From assembly GCA_036924285.1 (NCBI GenBank), contig JAYKYS010000006.1, positions 26,634,001-26,698,000 on the forward strand: a stretch of DNA of 64,000 nucleotides. Direction: 5' to 3'. Each line of letters starts with the position of its first letter. The stretch's first letter is position 1. Below, in pieces: positions 34,822 to 44,524 of the stretch. The notes beneath the pieces were generated by a model. That model was not told where the DNA came from. It saw only the letters and a list, made by a program, of their open reading frames with translations, and did not search any database. The stretch is from Asterella californica (taxonomy: Eukaryota; Streptophyta; Marchantiopsida; Marchantiales; Aytoniaceae). The translations under genes and the position numbers were made by a program.

Positions 34822-37800
34822 GTATGTTGAGATATAATAGTTTTCAGCCGTGTAGATATATATATATATCATTCGCTTGTATATGGTCCGTCATGCCCTT
34901 CTGATCATGAGTGAAAATCGAACGGGATACAAAGCATGAAAAACCAGAAATCCTCAGACAGTCATGCTCCAGTGTATTTGCTTTTATCTACCGAATAGAG
35001 CTGCCGAATGGATACTTATACTATTGAGTTGACGTGGTACCGGTTTACATGCTTCAACCTTTTGACGACTCCTTTTCATGATCATTCCAGAAAGAAGTGG
35101 ACCTTCTGATCCGGAGGGTTGGGAACCATCCTCTCCTTATAGCGAATCTCGGCACATTGATAAAATGCAAGGAAGTTGGAGACTTGGACACATGGATACA
35201 GTTGAGGAACCAGCTGGGGAATGCAATTCAAGCTGCGCACGTATCCGTTCCCAAGTTAACAATGTATGACGTGCCCTACAAGCTCAGCGCAGTAGCATCC
35301 TTGACAATGGTGATGGACCGAATAACCGATGAGGCCCGGTCGCTGCTGTTCTTAATGGCTATCTGCACAGGGCGTGGTGTTGATGAACATGTGCTCAGAT
35401 TGTGGTTCAAGGCTTTACATGGTCCGAACAAGTTCCTCTTTAATGTCGCATACGAGGATTATTTACAAGCGCGCTCTTTGATATTGGTCACTGAAGATGA
35501 AATAGAGCGGGGTAATGGTTTTCTCTTTAGGATTAGGAATGTCAACAGGTGTACCATTCATGACTTCCGACGGGAACTTCTGGCGCACATGTATAAGGAA
35601 GAAATCGAAGGCATTCTTGAGAAGCTGATCGGGAGAAAGAATTCGCAGGACAGGGGCACAGAAGGACTTGTCTCGAGCGACGGGAGTGAAGTGGATCTTG
35701 TAGAATGGAAGGGTACAGAAAGACTTGTCTCGAGCGACGAGAGTGAAGAGGCTCTGGTAGCTGCCCTTTTCTTCGCATACGGCGATAAGAAATACTATCG
35801 ATTCGTAAAGAACAGGTTAAAAGTCCACGATAACCTACTCTTCCATGATGGATCCCATACCCTGTCAGTATTTCGTGAAGGGAGAATGTTTTTCGAGATT
35901 TTTTGTCGACTGCTTCATCCGAGGTTGGAGGAAGCAAGCGTCTGGGAGACGACAGTTCACGGGCTTGCAAGAAACGTATGTTCTCCTAATCCTAGACGGC
36001 CCCCTTGGGTTATTTTAGATGTCCTAGCTAATCATAGTTAACCCTGTTGATGGCATATCATTCTCCTACATATGTAAAATGAAGTTTTACCGGTACCGTT
36101 CCTCATTCTTGCGCATGCCTCCGTTTCCTTGATCATGAGATTCAGCACGTTTCATGCTTTCCGTCAAATAAAGGTAATTTAAACATAAACAAATCGGTTA
36201 AAACTTTTCAATCGATGTTAAATTAATAATTTAAATACGCACCCACACTACAATTCAATTACAAAGATAGTATTAACAGAAAATATAGGTTTATACGTGT
36301 ATACTTTTTCTTTTCTTCTCTCATTTTGATTTAGCTTAAGAATCAATATGAGCAGTTATCTAGAGATATGTGTCACATTGTAGTCCATGCATGGTATATG
36401 TATTTATTGGTAATGATATGTTCTAATGTTTATATCGAGTTCTCATGATCATGGATTTTTCTGGTGACAGGTCATTCTCCATTTCCTCCAATTCTCAGAG
36501 GTGAAATATGATGCAGTTTTGAAACTACTCGAAATTCCACAAACCTTTTTAGTTACCTCCATTGCTATTACCCGCTCTCTCTGGTGTCCTGGACTAGAGA
36601 GGACTTACACGACATTGAGAACTCTAGCAAAGCCATTCGGTGAACTGCACAGTGGTTACTATGGAAGTTTTGTAGTGTTTTCTCCACCTTTACTCCTATC
36701 TCAAGCTCCCCGCGCTTTCATGGTCGTAGAACATCTCTTTATCATTCTCGAGAAACATCTCAAGTCGTGGTCCACCCGTTTATCATCACAAACTAGTAGT
36801 GTGCTTTTGGTGATTCTCTTCGCGTTGGAAGCTTTTTTCGGCATGACACTTGTTAGAACCCAACTGGTCACAGCTCCTGGAATGCTAGAGACACTTTTGA
36901 GTTTTCTGGATTCAGAGCGTTATTCAGATCTCAAATTTCTGCGAAAAGCTTCCAGGGTCTTCAGACAAGTTGCATATGGTGATTTTGATATCAAAGCCAA
37001 GATCATACTCCTCCCAAATGTCTGGAGTTCCTTAGTTCGCATGTTACCCTTCACTCCCGAGTCGACACTTGAAAGCCTAAAGGAGTTGGCATGGACCTCA
37101 GAAAATGCCGAGTCTATCGTCTCTTCTCCCGGAGCTTTGGAAGAGATTGTGAGACTACTCACAGATATTCCCAACATTCAAAGCATAGCGATCTTATGTT
37201 TCGGACAACTTGCTTCTTTCCCACAAGCTCGATCAATCATTGCATCGAGATGTCCGAGTGCATTTCGAAGACTCATCCAACTTTTGCAGCCAGATATTTC
37301 GCCAGCACTCTTGAAAGACATAGCTATGGCTGTCCGAAAGATTGTATCTGATGATACGGAGTTTGAGTATGAAAACTCAGCAACCATTCTCACTGAAGTT
37401 CTACATAGGCTTGATTTGCTTTTAGTTGAGAATGTGCATGTGACTGTGCGAAGTCAAGCAGTACATGCTCTGGAAATTCTTGCCTTTGAAGAGACAATTT
37501 GTAAGCGCCTTGGGGCCTATCCAGGATTACTAGAAAAGATCGTAAGAATTCTTGCATATGCAGATACCACCGTCGAGTGCATGGAAACCGTCAATAGAGC
37601 AGTACGAGCGATCTTCATCGAAGGAGAAGGCTTGGCAGAATCACAAAGGATGGCACTTGTAGCTGATGCTGTGGAAATGTACAAAAGATTATTGCAGGAT
37701 GACAAAACCGACAAATATGAAGTCCAGAGAAGGGCAGCCAGAGGACTAGCAAATATTTTCCGCAGGCAAAAATCTCGGCGAGTGATGGATGACGCTGGAG

Positions 37801-40242
37801 TAAACCTGATCCTTATGATCCACATGAGGAAAGATCCAACTTTCTACATGTCGACGGAGGGGGTACATATCATGGAAAGCTTTCTTGAGGGAGAAAATCT
37901 GAAGAATACAGAAAAGATACGTTTTCAATGTGGAGTTCTGAAGTCCTACGTGGCCCTCTTGAGCGAAGGTGTCGACATGCAGCAGGAGGACTGCGTAGTG
38001 GCGATGGCGCAATTAACCCATTGGCCAGAGATTCGCCAGTTGCTTACAGATGGAGATACTGTAGAACGACTGCTTGAACGACTTGTGACGAAACAAGCAT
38101 CACCTTTAATTCTAGTATGTGCAGCAGAAACCATCTACAGAGTTTCTTGCACTGCATATGATGAATCTAAGAGGATGACTCTTCTGACACGGACTTTAGA
38201 AAGGTACGTAGCACTGCTCATAGACGGAATTGGAACGGGACTACGTGAAGCAGCAGTGGAAGGTTTGTTGATTCTTGCCTCGACTGAGGAGATCCAAAAG
38301 CTTCTCTTGAGAAATGAAAAAACTCTCGATCTTCTACTAGGACTTGTGAGAGAAGATTCATCACCTCAAACTCTACGTCGGATAGCTTAACTTCTCCAGA
38401 ATATCCTTGCCAAGAGACCAAAGCAAGAAAAGAATAGAGTTGTGGAAACAGAGAGTAGAGCTGTGGAAAGCTACGTTGGATTAATACTAGCAGATAGGGT
38501 ACCTAGCAACGTGCAGGCAGGTGCACTAGAAGGGTTGACAAGATTTGCTTTCAGGGAGGAGAAGAACGAAGTTAGAGTAGCATCTCCACGAGCATTCAAT
38601 CAACTAACTCGGCTCTTAAGGGTGGTTGACTTCCGCGTCATGCTGAGGCAGGTTTGTGAAGTGGTTCAAGTAGTCAGTGCTTGCCGGATGGTTGCGGAGG
38701 ATTTCAAAGAAGATATGCGCGATATGAGGAGTTATGCTTTACAAAGTTGTATTTCAGTGATGGAGGATGATGTAGCTGTAAAATTGCACAAACCGGTAGC
38801 TTCCTACTTAGTACTACTCCTCCACTATGAATCAAATCGCAAGCTCTTTCCGTCGATTTGTCCCAATGGCGAAGCCTGTTTGACTCGATTTGTAGACCTA
38901 GATCCTCAACTTACAATGTCGTCAATGGAGTCCCTCACTTTGATTGACCCTGTAAGAGCGGATGCGATGAATGTTTCATCTTTTCATGCGCTTGCTGGAA
39001 GAGTTGAGGCAAGAGTAATGTTGAGACAGTACCGGAGTGCTTTGGAGGACATCGACAGAGCTTTGGAATGGACGTCGCAAACAGAGACAGATGAGTGGGC
39101 CAGGTGATTCTACATCCTTTTGAGGCTTCTATTAGTGAAGTAACTTAAAAGTCTACGTTTAGTGATGTCATGTAAGTTTCTGCCAGGAATTTGCTTGATC
39201 ACACCCCCAGTAGGTTCCTTGAGCTAGATCACACCCCTCTTACGATGTATCGCTTGATCACACCTCTAACTGGCTGTTGCCTGTAAAACCAGTCACTTTG
39301 TGATGTTACTCATATGTGAGACTGCACATATTAAATTTTCGAGCATGTATAGTCTAACTATTTTGAATAATGTTAAATATTTTGAATTACAGTGATATTT
39401 AGTCAAGGTTGGAAGTACTAAAATGATGAACCAAAAAATAAAATGACTGGTTCTACTGTCAATAAACCGTCAGGGGTATGATCAAGCTCAAGGAACCTAC
39501 TGGGGTGTGATCAAGCAAATTTCTGAATTATCTGCAGAATGTTTTACAACATAGAGTATAGTCTAATTTCGAGAATATCAGCTTAGATCTTACATAGAGT
39601 TGCATCTGACCATGTGGTAATCATTTTCTCTTCACTTCTTTTTATCCGGCTTCATGACGAAGAAATTCACTTAAGAGTTGATTGTGTCGAGGGCAATCAA
39701 GGTCCCTCGATCCGAACCACTTTCATGTTTTCTCATGTACTAGTCAGATGTAAGATGTAGAATGGAAACTATAGCTAAATGTTATTTCTTGTCGTACTTT
39801 CACCAATAAAGGTAGTAGTATTATCTCTAATTGTTATCTCTTGTTACACAGGCTACTCTATATTAGAGGTTTCATCAAAGCTATGTCAGGGAATGTAGCA
39901 GGAGCATTGGAAGATTTCAACGGAGCATTGAAATCTATAACGCAAGAAATAAATGAATCCAGATTATTCTTTTTGCAGGAGAGAGGGATCTTGAAGTCGT
40001 TTATGCCGGACTATAACGAGGCGTTGTTAGATCTTAACGAGAGCTTGAGATTTGGGGGTGATGACTACGAAGTACTGAAGCATAGGGGGTATGTGAAGTT
40101 TCTTCTAAAAGATGAAGATGGAGCCAGATTTGACGCAAGGCAAGCCCAGTGTACACTATACAGAAAGTGTTCATTTAAGTCACTTGATCCACTTACTTGT
40201 TTAGGAACTTTACCTGTCAAATATTTAGAGTTTGAGCTTTGA
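33769..40242 (+). CDS. NB-ARC immune-receptor-like protein with ARM and TPR repeats (four-exon gene model)
   Basis: Model: exons 33769-34821, 35091-35975, 36471-39103 and 39852-40242, with introns bounded by GT-AG and phases 0, 0 and 2. The first 140 residues are helical and charged (coiled-coil-like). NB-ARC follows: P-loop GGSGEGKST (about residues 175-183), kinase-2 LIILDDVW (276-283), a YLITS block, a GLPL-equivalent GNHPLLIANLG (362-372) and an MHD-equivalent TIHD (506-509). Then come several hundred residues of ARM/HEAT-type helices (for example PGALEEIVRLL and PGLLEKIVRILA), and last, TPR-like helices (YRSALEDIDRALEW, GNVAGALEDFNGALKS, DYNEALLDLNESL). No LRRs are seen. By analogy it would be a cytosolic ATP-switch immune sensor using an alpha-solenoid for recognition; that is inference. 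The full model has about 1653 codons, but codon 1286 is an in-frame TAA (38388-38390), so either a 1285-residue protein is made or the gene is decaying. The start at 33769 (MALSISVLLEG) was preferred to 33751 because helix content begins there; either is possible. Confidence 0.8.
34822..35090 (+). other. intron 1 (phase 0)
   Basis: 269 bp, GTATGT donor and TCATTCCAG acceptor, AT-rich. Joining gives GVQ-KEVDLLIRR, which continues the NB-ARC domain. Confidence 0.8.
35091..35975 (+). CDS. exon 2: NB-ARC ARC part with GLPL- and MHD-like motifs
   Basis: 295 codons. It starts KEVDLLIRRVGNHPLLIANL, contains TIHDFRREL as the MHD equivalent, then a variable acidic segment with a 19-residue tandem duplication (GTEGLVSSDGSE / GTERLVSSDESE), and ends at AGAAAC|GTATGT. 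Confidence 0.83.
35655..35768 (+). repeat. 57-bp in-frame tandem duplication within exon 2
   Basis: GGYACAGAARGACTTGTCTC followed by GAGCGACGRGAGTGAAG occurs at 35655 and 35712. The period is 19 codons, so the reading frame is kept. Confidence 0.88.
35976..36470 (+). other. intron 2 (phase 0)
   Basis: 495 bp, GTATGT donor, GGTGACAG acceptor, AT-rich. The open frame of exon 2 would otherwise stop at about 36042. Confidence 0.78.
36471..38390 (+). CDS. exon 3, first part: ARM/HEAT solenoid up to an in-frame stop
   Basis: 639 codons, then TAA at 38388-38390. Repeating helix pairs with the ARM pattern are visible (for example SIAILCFGQLASFPQARSII, AVHALEILAFEETICKRLG, ERLLERLVTKQASPLILVCA). The frame is uninterrupted for 1.9 kb, so the coding sequence has been under selection until recently. 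The stop falls inside a solenoid helix (LRRIA-stop-LLQNILA), where CAA for Gln would fit. Confidence 0.85.
   Translation, partial: VILHFLQFSEVKYDAVLKLLEIPQTFLVTSIAITRSLWCPGLERTYTTLRTLAKPFGELHSGYYGSFVVFSPPLLLSQAPRAFMVVEHLFIILEKHLKSWSTRLSSQTSSVLLVILFALEAFFGMTLVRTQLVTAPGMLETLLSFLDSERYSDLKFLRKASRVFRQVAYGDFDIKAKIILLPNVWSSLVRMLPFTPESTLESLKELAWTSENAESIVSSPGALEEIVRLLTDIPNIQSIAILCFGQLASFPQARSIIASRCPSAFRRLIQLLQPDISPALLKDIAMAVRKIVSDDTEFEYENSATILTEVLHRLDLLLVENVHVTVRSQAVHALEILAFEETICKRLGAYPGLLEKIVRILAYADTTVECMETVNRAVRAIFIEGEGLAESQRMALVADAVEMYKRLLQDDKTDKYEVQRRAARGLANIFRRQKSRRVMDDAGVNLILMIHMRKDPTFYMSTEGVHIMESFLEGENLKNTEKIRFQCGVLKSYVALLSEGVDMQQEDCVVAMAQLTHWPEIRQLLTDGDTVERLLERLVTKQASPLILVCAAETIYRVSCTAYDESKRMTLLTRTLERYVALLIDGIGTGLREAAVEGLLILASTEEIQKLLLRNEKTLDLLLGLVREDSSPQTLRRIA
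38391..39103 (+). pseudogene. exon 3, part after the stop: ARM end and first TPR helix
   Basis: The same frame stays open from 38391 to the donor GCCAG|GTGATT at 39103/39104, about 237 codons, without another stop. It holds further solenoid helices (YVGLILADRV, GALEGLTRFAF, MLRQVCEVVQVVSACR) and a TPR-like pair (MLRQYRSALEDIDRALEW). Retention of the open frame suggests that the stop is recent or is bypassed. Translation starting internally after the stop is possible but unsupported. Confidence 0.7.
39104..39851 (+). other. intron 3 (phase 2), contains a MITE
   Basis: 748 bp, GTGATT donor and TTACACAG acceptor. Joining gives DEWAR-LLYIRGFIKAMSG, which completes a TPR-like motif. Confidence 0.75.
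39188..39521. mobile_element. MITE-like element with terminal inverted repeats in intron 3
   Basis: The left end AATTTGCTTGATCACACCCC... continuing through AGTAGGTTCCTTGAGCT (39188-39224) is the near-perfect reverse complement of 39485-39521. Looser inverted homology extends about 50-70 bp further inward (CCAGTCACTTT opposite AAATGACTGG). Total length is 334 bp with no ORF. A target duplication could not be fixed. This form fits a non-autonomous DNA transposon. Confidence 0.75.
39852..40242 (+). CDS. exon 4: C-terminal TPR-like helices
   Basis: Starts after TTACACAG and continues the frame with RLLYIRGFIKAMSG, then GALEDFNGALKS, ERGILKSF, DYNEALLDLNESLRFGG and HRGYVKFLLKDEDGARFDA, a typical TPR periodicity, to a stop at 40240-40242. 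The tail (SLDPLTCLGTLPVKYLEFEL) is unlike TPR. Confidence 0.75.
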
Positions 40243-41974
40243 TAGAGTAGCATTTGAAAATGGTGTCAAGCTACACCACTTATAAATATATATTCAAAGA
40301 CGTGGATTTCTAACTCACATTCGTTTATAAATCCTCAACCTCTTTTGTTTTTAATTCTCCTTCATTGCATGAATATATTACAAGCATTCCTGTCGACGTT
40401 TTATTATCTCCACATACTCCAGAGCATTGTGAAAGTTTGTTTTAATCTTCTGGACGAGTCTTTTGTAACAATCATCGTTCGATTAATTCTCACTTCATTC
40501 TGGTAAGTTTATAACGACATCAATTAACTAAGCTTTATTTAAGGATGTGTGTATAAATATATGCAAAGCTATATATTAAACATATGAAATGGGTAATGTA
40601 ACCGAGAAACATGTAATGTCTTGCGGATTCACCTCTTCCATCTGAAGATAGAAGAGGGTTGCAACCTTAATTTATTACCTAACTCTTACCGTCATGTATT
40701 TATATATTCATGAAATTCAGTGCAGTACTCTCCTGCACTTGTACCATGTGAAGCGCAAAGTATCACACTCCACTTATGGGTTTTCTAAGGAGGTTTCCAA
40801 CGTTCTTGGAGCAAGTAACAATTAACACTTAAATATTTTTCATTTTTCATTTTATTTAATCTAGAATATTTATATAACACTTACATCATTTCTGATATCT
40901 TAAAGAAAACAAAAGTGCGGAAGTTGATCGAGCATGCTTATTCACCGAACATAGTGAGCTTTTCTGGAAAAGGTGTTATATGCCAAAGATTCTACGTCAT
41001 GCAAAAAAGGTCAAGTTACAAATAGTCGCTAAAAACAACCACTAACCGTTAACACAAACAGTAACTGTCGGTCGATTTCCAGAAAATGCGGAAATCAAGC
41101 AACAAAAACTCTAAAAAATGATAATTTTGTCGATTAACAACTTGAGCAATTCACCGCTTCTAGTTGAATATCATGAATCATGTTTGGAAAGTAATCGTCT
41201 TTACACATTAACTATACTTTATGAGTCAAAAATAATAAAATTACCCACATTTGCTCATCCGTACTTAAGTATGGCTTTGTATGAGATGCATTGAGAATTA
41301 TTGGCATCCAAAGTTAATTATGGAGTGTAGGAGATGAACACTATTGTCGGATAAGGAGTTTAAGTATGCTTTTGCTGCATGAGGCATCCTGAAATTCTGT
41401 TCTTCAAGAACTGAAGCCAGACATCCATAAACTTCATGGATGTCCTCTGAAGATTCTGACCAGCATGTCAATTACTCATTCTCTGCAATGTATATTTTTG
41501 AACTCTGTTCTAATGCTATTGTACTCCTCACTTAATGTGGACAATGTGCGCTATCCAATTCAAGAAGCATACTGAGACATGTCACGTCAAAATGTTCACG
41601 AACATGAATTACATTGCAGTCGAGAATATTCAAATAGAGTACAATTGAATTAGTTGCACTTCAGCTATTTAAAAATTTATCTACTCCTATATCATGTATC
41701 ATTATTGTCTACTCTATTGTCTTCTTCTTCTTCTGCTTCAAAATCTTGATGATTTGCAGCTCAACATCGTCCTCGTTCTTCTCCTTGTGTTTTGCTCTCC
41801 ATTTTGAATTGCTTGATCCTGTGCTAATCAAAACAATTGCTGCTTAATTTGTGATATAGTTGTCTTCCGTAGTGTACTATTACTCGTGAGAATGAAACTG
41901 AAAGATAAGAATGACACATTCGAAAGATCTACCTGATGTTTCTACAACACTGCTCTTCCTTTCTCATTGCTCTT
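40243..41974. other. 3' flank of the NB-ARC gene, AT-rich, no gene seen
   Basis: AT-rich sequence with scattered possible polyadenylation signals. No ORF over 60 codons has recognisable content and no repeat matching other parts of the window was noticed. Confidence 0.45.
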
Positions 41975-43500
41975 TCATTTTTCTGGATAATACTTATCAG
42001 TGTAAGGATCAGTGGATGTTGTAGTGAACCACTGGACCTCCACTTGTTCAGATTCATCATCCACAGTCTTAGTGAAGATTTTCAACACTTGACAAATCCA
42101 AAAAGCCTCCAAATCTGGTGCTAACAGTACCACCATAGACTTCTCCGCAATTTCAGAAAAACCTCCAATCCTTAGTTGCTTGTTATGAGCTTCTATTCCT
42201 GGTTGTAGACACCTAGTGCTAGTATATACAAGACGATGATCACAAACAACCTGATTTCTCAGTTCTTCACTACTATGTGATTGTTCCATGATGTTGTGGA
42301 CGATTATCTTCTCCATTTTTTGTAGCGACTGGTCAATACCATTGTAACTTGAGAGTGGGAGCCTCTAACCATTCGAGATAGTCCTCGCAATGTTTTCCTA
42401 CTCGTAAAACCAATGATTCCACTAATCTTTTTCTACATCTACAAAGAAGAAAATAGAAAATGATGTCTTTTTTATAGTCATTATGTGTCGTACAAGGTCA
42501 TCTCCAACCGCTAAAATAGCTGTTGTTATCCTCAACCTTTTCTTGTTTTGTTTCTTGATTTCTGTATGTGATTTGAGAGGAAAGAGCATCGATTCTTCCA
42601 TGCATAGTTCGTCCGAGAAGAATATGATAGTTTGACGCCTTCAGTAGACTATCACTCCGTGTCAATAAAAAACTATTTGTATCATATGCGACAATCACCC
42701 ACGTTCACCAATTGGAATTTGTATTGTTGACTGAAAGTGATGTCACAAAGAGGATGATAATGTTTTGGTTCTTCTCCAATTAACTTCTTGAAATCGCACG
42801 TCCCTGATAGAAACATGATTGTCAATTTCAAATCATAGATATTCTCTAACACAGTTATCAAATGTGAGGGAGTGAAGGTATAGAGTCCTTGAGAAACAAC
42901 TGAACATTTGATCAACAAAATCGTGTGTATGTTCAACCATAAGAAATCCAAGTTTGATCTACTTATAGTTCCAGACATGGTGCCTAAGACAACAATTCTT
43001 TGTAGTTAGAGTTCTCGATTAGCAGTCGCGAGAAAGAGTAACACCTTCTCTGATCATGATCTCCGCACCAAATTCACAAAGTAGCTCACATCCCGTTGTC
43101 ACTTGAATCCTTGTTCTTGTTATGAATCTTGTCCATGATGTACGGTTCAAAAGGTTTCTGTTGTTGGACTTCGCCGTCGCTAATTTGCTCCGCTAGCTTC
43201 AAAAGTTCAACACATAGATCAAGTAGCTTGGACATCCGAAAGAGAGTCTTCTCTAAACTAGACTTGAATCCTCCAATAAATTTATATATTTTGGTCTCCT
43301 TTGTCCACTTAGAAAACGAATCCAGCTTAGCACTAAACGCACGCTCAACATAAGTACTTAGGGCCTCAACCAAACTAACTCAACATCATGCCGAATCCTC
43401 TGATAGTCTAGAATGAATCGTCCCAAGAGCAACTCCTTGAACTCTTTCCAACCAAGCGTTGAGACGATCAAGGCATGCTCGTCCGTGTATGCCTTGATTT
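41975..43500 (-). pseudogene. unidentified decayed ORF cluster
   Basis: Minus-strand open segments in changing frames: an initial piece near 43390-43490 (ALIVSTLGWKEFKELLLGRF), 43086-43373 (helical, LFRMSKLLDLCVELLKLAEQ), 42682-42978, 42498-42698 and 41975-42316. The last contains MVVLLAPDLEAFWICQVLKI...VEVQWF, which looks like a small beta-barrel (BAH- or Tudor-like) module. The order and style suggest a DNA transposon or other mobile-element protein, or a host gene with introns that I could not resolve. I do not recognise the family. Confidence 0.4.
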
Positions 43501-44524
43501 ACCTGTGAAAAGCGAATCTGTTAAGTAATTACTTACTGAAACCACTGCTATACAGAGCTTCCCACTGTGTGATCAGAAAGGACAGTGCAGTGGGTTCACG
43601 AAATGACCCATTAAAGCTGCTTACGAAGCGTTAATGCAGCTGCCTAAACGGGCAGTGTAATGGAATGTGAAAGAAGCAGTGTTATAAAGTGTGTTGGGGG
43701 AATTTTTAACAAGGTGTCGCAGTAGCGTATCGGCGGATGAGCTCGTTCAGAGCACAGAGGTCTGGAGTTCGAATTGGGTTTAGTTGATAGCCTTAGGCGC
43801 ACAACCATCGAGGGCAACATAAACGGGTAGAGAATAAATTTCGTACGCACGAAATACCATACTCAGTTTCAATTAATTCGCAATGTATTTATTAGTCATT
43901 TGGTGACACCACTAGACGGTCCGATCAGAAACATTGCAACGAAGTTTTCGTGGTTTCTTGGAACAAAACAGTATTTCTTGCTAACCTAGAGTACATGGGA
44001 AGAAAAAGGAATATTCCTTTCTTTGCTTTTATAGCGGCACCTGAGGTTTAATGAAACTTTCGGTGCGGGTTCCATATTTCAATTTTAGATTTCAGATTAA
44101 CATAAATTAATGTCTTTCTTTCGCAACTTCATTCTTTGCAGACCTTTCATACTTTACCGAGTACCCTCTCGTTCTTCTCTCTCTGGAAGAGTAATCTATG
44201 CAAATGAATACCGATATGTATGAGGGATTGTGAATGGTTATTTTGGGAACTATCGTCGGATGAGTCAAGTCAACAGTATTGCTATAGAATTAGCGAGAAG
44301 CTTGGACTCAAACTATAACTGTGAATTGAAAGCTTGCTGTGCAGGAGGAGAATTCAGATGCACTGAGGTGCCATGGAGCTCACAGCGTCGGAAACTGAGT
44401 CTGGACAGTAATTTCTCGTTCAAAGGAAGGCTGAGGTTCCTTCGGAGTACTGTACAGTAAAGCGACGCAGGAGCAGAACCTTGAGAGTTGAACTTTCGAG
44501 CCTTGAACTGCAATCCCGCCACGG
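43501..44524. other. unassigned, includes a Pol III promoter-like block
   Basis: No supported coding gene. The plus ORF at 44230-44460 and the minus ORF at 44313-44522 overlap and show no domain. Inverted-repeat homology with the D family starts at about 44525. Confidence 0.35.
43711..43790 (+). repeat. tRNA-related SINE-like head (A and B boxes)
   Basis: TAGCGTATCGG (43723-43733) matches the Pol III A-box pattern. GTTCGAATT (43767-43775) matches the B box except for its last base. Spacing of 34 bp is as in tRNAs. A GAGCTCGTTCAGAGC hairpin lies between. The flanks do not pair as a tRNA acceptor stem, so this is not a functional tRNA. No clear SINE tail was found. Confidence 0.35.

Noticed and set aside
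43711..43790. Functional tRNA gene
   Set aside because: A and B boxes are present but no acceptor or anticodon stem pairs correctly.
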